NCBI GenBank assembly: GCA_017626275.1
Contig: JAGAJD010000060.1
Span: 1-5,991 of the forward strand
Direction: 5' to 3'
From: Lachnospira sp.
GTDB lineage: Bacteria; Bacillota; Clostridia; Lachnospirales; Lachnospiraceae
DNA: 5,991 nt
Shown here: piece after piece, positions 1 through 5,189 of the stretch
How the letters are laid out: each line of letters opens with the position of its first letter
How positions within the stretch are numbered: position 1 is the stretch's first letter
Notes under the pieces: generated by a model
The model's database searches: none
Told to the model about the DNA's origin: nothing
The model's input: the letters and a program-made list of their open reading frames with translations, nothing else
Program-made: the position numbers and the translations under genes

Positions 1-227
1 GCAAGATACATACCAACTTCTGTACACTCGCCTTCAAAATTAGCTCTTAAATCAGCTAAAATATCCTCGCTAACGCCCTTAGCAACACCTACAACATGTT
101 CTGCAGCCCAAGTTCTCTCTTCGCCCTGAGCAACAAATTTGTCTGCGCTTACATGGCATACAGGACATTCTGCAGGAGGATTATCTCCTTCGTGAACATA
201 ACCACAAACTGAACATACATACTTCAT
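1..227 (-). CDS. Reverse rubrerythrin (rubredoxin-first, NADH peroxidase type), N-terminal part
   Basis: Only the first 75 codons are present; the gene continues past the left edge. The N-terminus is a rubredoxin-like iron site with two CxxC pairs: C5/C8 in CSVCGY and C21/C24 in CPVC. After a linker, a helix with FEGECTEVGMYL (residues 64-75) matches the first helix of a rubrerythrin diiron four-helix bundle, with E67 the likely first iron ligand. In ordinary rubrerythrins the rubredoxin domain is C-terminal. The N-terminal order seen here is that of clostridial reverse rubrerythrins, which are cytoplasmic and reduce hydrogen peroxide with electrons ultimately from NADH. The start is firm: an AAGGAG Shine-Dalgarno (237-242) lies 9 nt upstream of the ATG. 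Upstream are a strong promoter and two PerR-like sites, consistent with peroxide-inducible expression. The full diiron ligand set cannot be checked because the rest is missing. Confidence 0.93.
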   Translation of the reverse strand, partial: MKYVCSVCGYVHEGDNPPAECPVCHVSADKFVAQGEERTWAAEHVVGVAKGVSEDILADLRANFEGECTEVGMYL

Positions 228-259
228 ACTTGTAATCTCCTTTTCTTTTATTATTTTAA

Positions 260-272
260 AATAGTAATTGTT
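260..272 (-). promoter_or_regulatory. PerR/Fur-like operator A, downstream of the rubrerythrin promoter
   Basis: The + strand reads AATAGTAATTGTT, sharing the half-site AATAGT with the perfect palindrome in front of perR (1993-2005); 4 of 6 arm positions pair. On the - strand, 262-276 reads CGATAACAATTACTA, matching 10 of the 14 defined positions of the classical 7-1-7 Fur-family box (TGATAATnATTATCA). The site lies about 14-26 nt downstream of the predicted rubrerythrin transcription start, where a bound repressor would block early transcription. Binding by the PerR encoded here is inferred. Confidence 0.55.
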
Positions 273-291
273 ATCGTTTTGCTGTGATTAA

Positions 292-320
292 AATATAACA
301 CATCAGAATATATTTGTCAA
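292..320 (-). promoter_or_regulatory. Sigma-A promoter of the rubrerythrin gene
   Basis: Read on the - strand, a perfect -35 TTGACA (320-315) is followed after 17 nt by TATATT (297-292). A TG at 300-299 makes an extended -10 (TGtTATATT). Transcription would start near 285, giving a leader of about 58 nt. The promoter sits between the two PerR-like sites (260-272 and 334-346). This is one of the best-formed promoters in the window, which fits a highly expressed detoxification gene held down by a repressor. Confidence 0.8.
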
Positions 321-333
321 CAACAAAAATAAG

Positions 334-346
334 AATTGTTACTATT
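334..346 (-). promoter_or_regulatory. PerR/Fur-like operator B, upstream of the rubrerythrin promoter
   Basis: The + strand reads AATTGTTACTATT. It differs from the perfect palindrome AATAGTTACTATT before perR at one position, so 5 of 6 arm pairs remain. It lies just upstream of the -35 element of the main rubrerythrin promoter. It also overlaps the -10 position of a weaker possible second promoter (- strand TTGACA at 369-364, 17 nt, AATAGT at 346-341). The close match to the site before perR is the best evidence that one regulator binds both. Confidence 0.6.
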
Positions 347-405
347 TTTAATTTTACATATTTTGTCAACTTATGCAGTTAAAACGACATTTGAACAGTT
401 ATCGA

Positions 406-433
406 TTGTCTTTAAAAATCATTTAATTATAAT
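406..433 (+). promoter_or_regulatory. Probable promoter of the HExxH lipoprotein gene
   Basis: A perfect -10 TATAAT (428-433) is preceded after 16 nt by TTGTCT (406-411), a 4-of-6 match to the -35 consensus. Transcription would start near 440, about 40 nt before the preferred GTG start. The region is very AT-rich, so chance -10 matches are possible. No PerR-like site overlaps this promoter; the nearest is at 334-346. Confidence 0.5.
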
Positions 434-470
434 AAATATATAAATAAAAATGCCGTTTATGCGGCGGAAT

Positions 471-474
471 GGAG
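471..474 (+). promoter_or_regulatory. Ribosome binding site favouring the GTG start at 481
   Basis: GGAG (471-474) lies 6 nt before the GTG at 481. The in-frame ATG at 469 overlaps this GGAG and has only GGCGGA directly abutting it, which is too close to serve. The site therefore supports GTG 481, giving an N-terminus MKNK that is typical of a lipoprotein signal peptide. Confidence 0.65.
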
Positions 475-480
475 AATAGT

Positions 481-1467
481 GTGAAAAATAAAATTGCATA
501 TGTGTTGGCGGCAGTATTGTTTACAGTGAGTTTTTCCGGCTGCACACAGCTAAAGGCGCAGCGGACAGAGAAGCAGGAAAATGTGACAGAAGCAGTACAA
601 AATTTAGATTTTTCAGAAAATGAAGATGCAGTGCATCAAATAGAATTTAAGCTTGAATATCCGCAGGCAATGTGGCAGATGATTGATTTAAGATATGCTG
701 ATTTTAAGAATCAGGAGGAATTTGAGCGCGAGTTTTATCAAGATGTGGAAAAAATCATAGAAATTACAGGCTATAAGGACTGGTATAAGCAGTATAATCC
801 TGATATGGAGTATGCAAGAGTTCTTATTAAGATAGCTGATATGGGCTATATAAGTGTTGGAGGAAAATGTGATATTCCGTCAGACGATACAGTAAAAGGG
901 ATTTTTACGACAATATATTTTGATAAAAATTTAATTGCAGTTGGAGGGCAGGTATTGCCTCATGAACTGACGCATTTTCTGTGCGGAATGTCGTTTTCGT
1001 TCAGTTTGGCGGACGGATTGGCGGAATATTGTAATTTTCAGGTGACGGGAAAGAGCAGAAATTATTCAAGTTATCCGACTGATGATTATCTTAAAGTAAT
1101 GGAAGTATTATATCAGGAGCATGATGAATTTAACGAAGAAGTTCGTCAGGAGATAATGGATTCTGTGGGGAGAGCAGGGCAGTATTATCCTTATCATGAT
1201 GACGACGTTAAGAGTCCGTTTTGGTATATGTACAGCGAGTCATTTGTCACATGGCTGATTAATAACTACGGAATGGAAAATTTTATGCACCTATATAGGG
1301 ACGGAAGCTCGGAGGCTGATTATATATGGCTTGATGAGGGCGGATTTGATGCAGTCAAACAGAAATGGTGTGACTATTGTAATAATTATGAACCGCAATA
1401 TGATTATGACGCTTTCTATAATGAACACCTGGAATATCGTGACAGATGGCAGGAAATAAGAAGTTAA
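481..1467 (+). CDS. Putative secreted lipoprotein with a gluzincin-like HExxH metallopeptidase domain
   Basis: The protein is 328 aa from GTG 481, or 332 aa from the in-frame ATG at 469; numbering here is from GTG. A type II signal peptide is clear: basic MKNK, a hydrophobic core (IAYVLAAVLFTVSF), then lipobox FSGC with Cys21 as the predicted lipidated residue. This would anchor the protein on the outer face of the membrane. HELTH (161-165) is an HExxH zinc motif with the catalytic Glu. Sixteen residues later DGLAEY supplies a Glu (182), as expected for the third zinc ligand of a gluzincin / peptidase MA-like fold. A later stretch, SESFVTWLINNYG (about 252-264), resembles the helix after the active site in that group. 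The C-terminal part is rich in Asp, Tyr and Trp. The substrate is unknown. It is transcribed divergently from rubrerythrin and convergently with perR, so it is probably monocistronic. Peptidase activity is inferred from the motifs. Confidence 0.85.
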   Translation: MKNKIAYVLAAVLFTVSFSGCTQLKAQRTEKQENVTEAVQNLDFSENEDAVHQIEFKLEYPQAMWQMIDLRYADFKNQEEFEREFYQDVEKIIEITGYKDWYKQYNPDMEYARVLIKIADMGYISVGGKCDIPSDDTVKGIFTTIYFDKNLIAVGGQVLPHELTHFLCGMSFSFSLADGLAEYCNFQVTGKSRNYSSYPTDDYLKVMEVLYQEHDEFNEEVRQEIMDSVGRAGQYYPYHDDDVKSPFWYMYSESFVTWLINNYGMENFMHLYRDGSSEADYIWLDEGGFDAVKQKWCDYCNNYEPQYDYDAFYNEHLEYRDRWQEIRS

Positions 1468-1506
1468 AGACAATTATCAGGTTGTTTGCAGCATATACAA
1501 CGAAAT

Positions 1507-1532
1507 GGACGGATAGTATGCGCTGTCCGTCC
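1507..1532. terminator. Hairpin between convergent lipoprotein and perR genes, probable bidirectional terminator
   Basis: GGACGGA (1507-1513) pairs perfectly with TCCGTCC (1526-1532). The stem extends inward with TAGT/GCTG pairs that include two G-T wobbles, giving about 11 bp and a four-base loop. It sits 40 nt after the lipoprotein stop and 28 nt past the perR stop on the other strand. The flanking tracts are only AT-rich (TAAATAAAATT on the + strand, ATTTCGTT on the - strand) without a clean run of T, so efficiency is uncertain. Confidence 0.5.
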
Positions 1533-1559
1533 TAAATAAAATTATTGAGTTGTATTGTT

Positions 1560-1964
1560 TTATTTTTTTGATGATTTCAGGCAATCAGGACATTTTCCAT
1601 AAAAAAATGTTACATTGCCGTCAATCTGTCCTTTAAAGCTGTCAGACGCTGCCCGGCAGAACTCTGTCGCTTCAGGACTGCCGTCAAAATCCAAATCAAT
1701 TACAGTACCGCAGTCTGTACATTGAAAATGATAGTGCGGCATCACGTTGCCGTCAAAATGAACCGAGCCGTCATTGCAAGGAACCTTGACTGCCTGACCG
1801 TTTTCCACGAGAAAAGAAAGATTTCTGTAAACAGTACCAAGACTGATGTTAGGAAATTCCTGCGAAACGTGGGAGTATACAACCTCAGCGGTAGGGTGGT
1901 CTTTACGTGACATTAAAAAATTTTTTATAGCATCTCTTTGTCTGCTGTGTTTTATAGTAGCCAT
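1560..1964 (-). CDS. perR: PerR-type Fur family peroxide-sensing repressor
   Basis: The protein is 134 aa, slightly shorter than Bacillus subtilis PerR because its N-terminus is shorter. The N-terminal part is the Fur winged helix (ISLGTVYRNLSFL, about 40-52, is the recognition helix). All five regulatory metal ligands of PerR can be matched: H23 (DHPTAE), D71 (VHFDG), H77 and H79 (PHYHFQC), and D90 (VIDLD). Asp at the last position is the feature that separates PerR from Fur, which has Glu. Two CxxC pairs, C82/C85 and C125/C128, form the structural zinc site. In characterised PerR, iron-catalysed oxidation of H37/H91 (here H23/H77) releases DNA. AAGGAG 8-9 nt upstream supports the start. The promoter carries a perfect palindrome over its start site, so autorepression is likely. 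The nearby rubrerythrin is a probable target. Confidence 0.92.
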   Translation of the reverse strand: MATIKHSRQRDAIKNFLMSRKDHPTAEVVYSHVSQEFPNISLGTVYRNLSFLVENGQAVKVPCNDGSVHFDGNVMPHYHFQCTDCGTVIDLDFDGSPEATEFCRAASDSFKGQIDGNVTFFYGKCPDCLKSSKK

Positions 1965-1992
1965 ACGTCATCTCCTTAAAAAAACAGATAGG

Positions 1993-2005
1993 AATAGTTA
2001 CTATT
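1993..2005 (-). promoter_or_regulatory. PerR/Fur-like operator C at the perR transcription start
   Basis: AATAGTTACTATT is a perfect 6-1-6 inverted repeat around a central T. It begins 3 nt after the perR -10 and so covers the predicted start point, the usual place for an autorepressor site. Near copies occur on both sides of the rubrerythrin promoter (260-272 and 334-346). Confidence 0.7.
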
Positions 2006-2008
2006 ATT

Positions 2009-2037
2009 AGTATATGGCATTTTTATCTCAAAGTCAA
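2009..2037 (-). promoter_or_regulatory. Sigma-A promoter of perR
   Basis: On the - strand TTGACT (2037-2032) and TATACT (2014-2009) are separated by exactly 17 nt; each matches its consensus hexamer at 5 of 6 positions. It lies in the short gap between the murG stop (2068) and perR. perR therefore has its own promoter, although readthrough from murG is possible because no good terminator is seen between them. Confidence 0.8.
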
Positions 2038-2067
2038 GTATCGCAGCTTTGCTATGATAATAAAACT

Positions 2068-3135
2068 TTACTTTTGAGAAATTTCAGTAATCAATTCCAT
2101 TATTTTTGAAACTGCATTATTCTGCTCGCTGAGAGACATACGGCTGACATAGCTTGAGCGGTTTTCATATAAATCATGTATTGCCGCCAAAAGTGTGTCA
2201 GGCGTAATATCTTCTTCCATAAGTACAGCGGAATAGCCGTGTTTTTTAAAGGAGTTGGCATTTAAAATCTGGTCTCCGCGGCTGGCATTGGCAGAAAGCG
2301 GAATCAGCAGATTAGGCTTCTTTAAAGCGAGCAGCTCGCAGATTGCGTTAGCTCCGGCACGTGAAATTACGATATCGCTCATTGCAAACAAATCACGCAT
2401 TTCCTTGCTTATATATTCAAACTGTACATAGCCGTCCATATTTTTGATGCTTGTGTCCATTTTGCCTTTACCGCAAAGGTGAACAACCTGAAATTCCTTT
2501 AGAAGCTCCGGCAGAATGGCACGGACAGCCTCGTTTACTTTAACTGCTCCGGTGCTGCCGCCAACAACTAAAATAATAGGTTTTTCCGTATTAAAACGGC
2601 AGAGTTTAAGGCCTGCAAGCTTATTTCCCATAAGAAGCTCCTTGCGGATAGGCGAGCCTGTAAGAACAGATTTGCCTTCTGGAAGATATTTAAGCGTTTC
2701 AGGAAAATTGCAGCATATTTTTGTCGCAGAGCGCATTGCAATCTTATTTGCAAGTCCCGGTGTCATATCTGATTCATGAATAATAACGGGTATTTTTTTA
2801 TGTCCTGCCGCTAAGACAACAGGAACGGAAACAAAGCCGCCTTTTGAAAATACGATGTCGGGCTTGATTTTGCGCATAAGACTGCGCGCCTGAAAATAAC
2901 CTTTGAGAACACGGAAAGGGTCGGAAAGGTTTTTAAGGCTTTTATATCTTCTAAGCTTGCCGGAGGAGATTCCGTAGTAAGGAATTTCTAAGTCCTCTAT
3001 AAGCTGTTTTTCAATTCCTGTATAAGAACCAATGTAAAATACTTCGTAGCCTGCTTCTTTGAGGCTTGGGAGAAGTGCGATATTTGGAGTTACGTGTCCG
3101 GCAGTACCTCCTCCGGTAAGTACAATTCGTTTCAT
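2068..3135 (-). CDS. murG: MurG: UDP-GlcNAc:MurNAc-(pentapeptide)-PP-undecaprenol GlcNAc transferase
   Basis: MurG adds GlcNAc from UDP-GlcNAc to lipid I, making lipid II on the cytoplasmic face of the membrane. The protein is 355 aa, a normal length for the family, and has the two-lobed GT-B layout. The N-terminal lobe has the glycine loop TGGGTAGH (7-14) with H14, [10 protein letters not shown] (96-105) and [11 protein letters not shown] (120-130). The C-terminal lobe has GGSTGA (192-197), [10 protein letters not shown] (258-267) with the Glu expected to hold the UDP-ribose, and SRGDQILNA (285-293). SSGKLRRY and HESDxTPGLANK are, as I recall, typical of Staphylococcus and many Clostridia rather than Bacillus subtilis. 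GGAG (3144-3147) lies 8 nt before the ATG. It is the third gene of a leftward operon, not inside a dcw cluster as far as the window shows. Confidence 0.96.
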   Translation of the reverse strand: MKRIVLTGGGTAGHVTPNIALLPSLKEAGYEVFYIGSYTGIEKQLIEDLEIPYYGISSGKLRRYKSLKNLSDPFRVLKGYFQARSLMRKIKPDIVFSKGGFVSVPVVLAAGHKKIPVIIHESDMTPGLANKIAMRSATKICCNFPETLKYLPEGKSVLTGSPIRKELLMGNKLAGLKLCRFNTEKPIILVVGGSTGAVKVNEAVRAILPELLKEFQVVHLCGKGKMDTSIKNMDGYVQFEYISKEMRDLFAMSDIVISRAGANAICELLALKKPNLLIPLSANASRGDQILNANSFKKHGYSAVLMEEDITPDTLLAAIHDLYENRSSYVSRMSLSEQNNAVSKIMELITEISQK

Positions 3136-3168
3136 ATATTAATCTCCATTTCTATTAAACGTTTACTG

Positions 3169-3972
3169 TTATAGTTTATGTGAAAAACGCTCCTTAAAAC
3201 TGCAATGCCGGCATAAAGGCTCGACCGCCTGTTTTTTGCGGAAGCCTGCCATAAATGCCTGACTTCGTGGACTTTCAAGGATATCCTTCAGCGGAGTTTT
3301 TAAAATATTTCCCAGTGCCATTACCCCGTTACCGTCAAGGCAGCATGGAACAACAGTTCCGTCGCTTAAAATTGCAAGGTGCTGGCGAAGCCCCTGACAA
3401 AATCCGCGCTCATTGCAGTAATCATTGTCAAGTGAAGGCCATTCAAAGGGCGACTGAACATTAACATATAAATGACGTTTGATAACGCAGTTGCGCTCTC
3501 CGAATAATAAAGGCTCTTCTTTGGTGTTCCAAAGGCGCAGGGAAATTTCCGTATCGGTATCTGTAAGCAGCTTTTCACAACTGTAAAACAACTGCTGTAT
3601 ATAGGAATCCATGTCTATACAGTCGTTATCATCTGCACTGTGAAGCGATATATTTATCTGGTGCGGCGGCGTGTTAAGCAAAATATCAAGCTTATCCTTA
3701 AGCAGCGTGCCGTTAGTTGTAAGATTAACAGTCATGCCTGCATTTTTACAGCAGACTAAAATGTCACGCAGCTGCGGGTGCAGAAGCGGTTCGCCCTTTA
3801 CGTGAAGATAAATATAGTTAGCGTATGGACGCACCTGTTCCAGTATATGTGAAAATTCCTCTACCGACATAAAGTGAGGTTTTCTCAATGTCTCCTGGCA
3901 AAATGAACATTTCAGGTTGCAGGAACTGGTTATTTCTATATATATGCGCTTAAAACGCGCGACACTACCCAT
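3169..3972 (-). CDS. Radical SAM/SPASM domain protein of unknown substrate
   Basis: The protein is 267 aa. Near the N-terminus SSCNLKCSFC gives the radical SAM CxxxCxxC motif (C18, C22, C25) for the SAM-binding 4Fe-4S cluster, followed by the GEP motif (HVKGEPLLHP, about 57-66) and LTTNGTLL. The C-terminal part is a SPASM-type cysteine domain: C186 and C192, then DGTVVPCC (C210, C211) and CRHC (C254, C257), enough for at least one auxiliary cluster. SPASM enzymes often modify peptides or proteins (for example anaerobic sulfatase-maturating enzymes and RiPP maturases). No precursor peptide or sulfatase is seen here, so the substrate is unknown. Its ATG follows the stop of the TSCPD gene by 2 nt and has only a weak AAGG (3986-3989), which suggests translational coupling. 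murG begins 33 nt downstream. Confidence 0.88.
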   Translation of the reverse strand: MGSVARFKRIYIEITSSCNLKCSFCQETLRKPHFMSVEEFSHILEQVRPYANYIYLHVKGEPLLHPQLRDILVCCKNAGMTVNLTTNGTLLKDKLDILLNTPPHQINISLHSADDNDCIDMDSYIQQLFYSCEKLLTDTDTEISLRLWNTKEEPLLFGERNCVIKRHLYVNVQSPFEWPSLDNDYCNERGFCQGLRQHLAILSDGTVVPCCLDGNGVMALGNILKTPLKDILESPRSQAFMAGFRKKQAVEPLCRHCSFKERFSHKL

Positions 3973-3974
3973 AA

Positions 3975-4220
3975 TCAGTGAGCTGCCTTGTACTGTTTTA
4001 AGGCTTTGGCAAGCTGGTCAGGACATGAAGTTGATTTAAAACCGCATCTTATACCGTCCATACGTGAAATTGCTTCATCTATGTCCATGCCCTCAACGAG
4101 AGCTGAAACTCCCTGCGTATTACCCGAGCAGCCGCCTTCAAAGCTTACATTGGTAACTTTATTATCTGCAACATCAAATTGAATTGATCGTGAACATACA
4201 CCATTTGTCTGAAATTTCAT
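3975..4220 (-). CDS. TSCPD domain protein, TIGR03905-like four-cysteine family
   Basis: The protein is 81 aa. The C-terminal FKSTSCPDQLAKAL (61-74) holds the TSCPD motif that names the domain. Four cysteines (C9, C31, C59, C66) match the stand-alone four-Cys family and probably bind a metal, likely zinc or an Fe-S cluster. Related domains occur at the C-terminus of B12-dependent ribonucleotide reductases; the small stand-alone proteins have no established function that I know of. The open frame extends upstream to 4574, but that extension crosses the operon's own promoter. GGAG (4230-4233) 9 nt before the ATG at 4220 marks the true start. It is the first gene of the operon and is separated from the radical SAM gene by 2 nt, so the two proteins are probably made together and may act together. 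Confidence 0.88.
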   Translation of the reverse strand: MKFQTNGVCSRSIQFDVADNKVTNVSFEGGCSGNTQGVSALVEGMDIDEAISRMDGIRCGFKSTSCPDQLAKALKQYKAAH

Positions 4221-4229
4221 AATAATAAT

Positions 4230-4233
4230 CTCC
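4230..4233 (-). promoter_or_regulatory. Ribosome binding site setting the TSCPD gene start
   Basis: On the - strand GGAG is 9 nt before ATG 4220. An in-frame ATG overlaps this site (AATGGAG) and would add five residues, but it has no Shine-Dalgarno of its own. The site therefore supports the 81-residue product. Confidence 0.75.
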
Positions 4234-4292
4234 ATTCTGAGAACGCAGGTCAAGAAAATAAAAGCCAATTGTGGCGTTCCCCACACAAATTG

Positions 4293-4320
4293 TTTATAAA
4301 TTAAATTTAATTTTTGGCAA
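4293..4320 (-). promoter_or_regulatory. Promoter of the TSCPD - radical SAM - murG operon
   Basis: On the - strand TTGCCA (4320-4315) and TATAAA (4298-4293) are 16 nt apart; each matches 5 of 6 consensus bases. Transcription would start near 4286, leaving a leader of about 65 nt before the TSCPD start. The promoter points away from the racemase promoter at 4373-4400. Confidence 0.65.
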
Positions 4321-4372
4321 TGACATGGTATCACAAAATTAAAAAGGTTACAACTGTAAACTCTGTCAGGCA

Positions 4373-4400
4373 TTGCAAAATATAAGGAGAATGTTATAAT
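4373..4400 (+). promoter_or_regulatory. Promoter of the racemase - adenylation enzyme operon
   Basis: TTGCAA (4373-4378) and a perfect TATAAT (4395-4400) are 16 nt apart. TG at 4392-4393 makes an extended -10 (TGtTATAAT). Transcription would start near 4407. An ATG start at 4414 would then leave a leader of only about 7 nt, which argues for the later start at 4453. Confidence 0.75.
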
Positions 4401-4452
4401 GCAATAAGAGAAAATGTCATTTGTATTGACAATGGAAGGAATGGAAATCAGT

Positions 4453-5166
4453 ATGAGGACGCTTGGGGTTATAGGCGGAATGGGGCCGGGAGCAACTGCA
4501 TATTTTATGGAGCGTATTGTTGACATGACGCAGGCGGAAAACGATGGCGGACATATCCCGGTGCTTGTATACAATAATACGAAAATACCCGACAGAACCG
4601 GCTATATACTTGGCGTAAGCAGTGAAAATCCATACCCTGAGCTGTTAAGGACGGGCAGAATTTTAAAAGAACATTGTGACTGTATTGCATTGCCATGTGC
4701 AACGGCGCATGTATTTCGTGACAGACTGCAAAAGGATTTAAAGCTGCCTGTATTTGATATGATAGAAGAAACAGCCGTGTATCTTAAAGCGCAGGGTATT
4801 ACGTGTGCCGGACTTTTGGCGACTGACGGAACGATAGAGGGCGGCTGTTTTCAAAAAAGTCTGGGTGACAGAGACATTGAGATTTTACTTCCTGATGTAC
4901 AGCAGCAGCAAAGGATTATGGAGCTTATTTACGGTGGGATTAAGGCAGGCAGAGCCGTTGATATGGAAGTGTTTGAGAAAATCGCAAAGAGTCTTAAGGC
5001 ACAGGGCGCACAGGCTATTATTCTTGGCTGTACGGAGCTTTCCATTATTAAAGGACGCCATAAGCTTGACGATAGTTTCCTTGACAGCCTTGAAGTGCTT
5101 GCAGCAGCGGTTATTACTGAATGTGGGGCAGTTCTAAAGGAAGAGTACCGCAGGTTTATATCTTAG
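4453..5166 (+). CDS. Aspartate/glutamate racemase family protein (probable aspartate racemase)
   Basis: The protein is 237 aa from ATG 4453, close to the usual length of this PLP-independent family. It begins MRTLGVIGGMGPGATAYF, the classic N-terminus of aspartate racemases. The two catalytic cysteines are present: C82 in LPCATAH and C193 in LGCTELS. They deprotonate and reprotonate the alpha carbon from opposite faces. DGGHIPVLVYNNTKIPDRT (about 33-51) is another family block. The residue after C82 is Ala where Asn (PCNTAH) is common, which may affect substrate choice. The frame is open upstream to ATG 4414, but those 13 extra residues do not look like the family and have no ribosome binding site. 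The chosen start has only moderate purine-rich sites (GGAAGGA 4434-4440, TGGA 4442-4445). An adenylating enzyme follows 23 nt downstream, so the product is probably a D-amino acid passed on to it. Cytoplasmic. Confidence 0.88.
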   Translation: MRTLGVIGGMGPGATAYFMERIVDMTQAENDGGHIPVLVYNNTKIPDRTGYILGVSSENPYPELLRTGRILKEHCDCIALPCATAHVFRDRLQKDLKLPVFDMIEETAVYLKAQGITCAGLLATDGTIEGGCFQKSLGDRDIEILLPDVQQQQRIMELIYGGIKAGRAVDMEVFEKIAKSLKAQGAQAIILGCTELSIIKGRHKLDDSFLDSLEVLAAAVITECGAVLKEEYRRFIS

Positions 5167-5179
5167 TGTTTATGTGAAT

Positions 5180-5183
5180 GGAG
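5180..5183 (+). promoter_or_regulatory. Ribosome binding site of the adenylation enzyme
   Basis: GGAG lies 6 nt before ATG 5190 and only 3 nt before the adjacent in-frame ATG 5187, favouring 5190. It falls in the 23-nt gap after the racemase stop, with no room for a separate promoter. Confidence 0.6.
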
Positions 5184-5189
5184 AAAATG

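Noticed and set aside
228..480. Search for a small gene or RNA in the longest gap
   Set aside because: The gap is fully accounted for by divergent promoters, two PerR-like sites and ribosome binding sites; no supported small ORF or structured RNA is seen.
1291..1473. Small hydrophobic frame on the - strand
   Set aside because: It lies almost entirely antisense to the lipoprotein C-terminus. Its Ile/Ile-Tyr composition mirrors the AT-rich codons of the real gene, and it has no ribosome binding site.
2040..2058. Hairpin ATCGCAGC-TTT-GCTATGAT between murG and perR
   Set aside because: The stem has a C-A mismatch and a G-T wobble, and no T run follows on either strand, so it is not a convincing terminator. 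It is also adjacent to the perR -35.
2516..2779. 87-codon open frame on the + strand
   Set aside because: It is antisense within murG, whose motifs are intact; no domain or initiation signal is seen.
3255..3464. 69-codon open frame on the + strand and 70-codon frame on the - strand (3366-3578)
   Set aside because: Both are shadows inside the radical SAM/SPASM gene, which has continuous recognisable motifs.
4266..4292. Imperfect inverted repeat CAATTGTGG ... CCACACAAATTG
   Set aside because: It needs three bulged bases and spans the predicted transcription start of the leftward operon, so most of one arm would not be in the RNA. No riboswitch class is recognisable.
4221..4574. N-terminal extension of the TSCPD reading frame to 199 residues
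   Set aside because: The extension crosses the operon's own -10 and -35 and the divergent racemase promoter and gene start. It has no family similarity, and a good GGAG fixes the start at 4220.
4865..5137. 90-codon + strand frame and a - strand frame at 4505-4702
   Set aside because: Both are alternative frames of the racemase, which carries both catalytic motifs.
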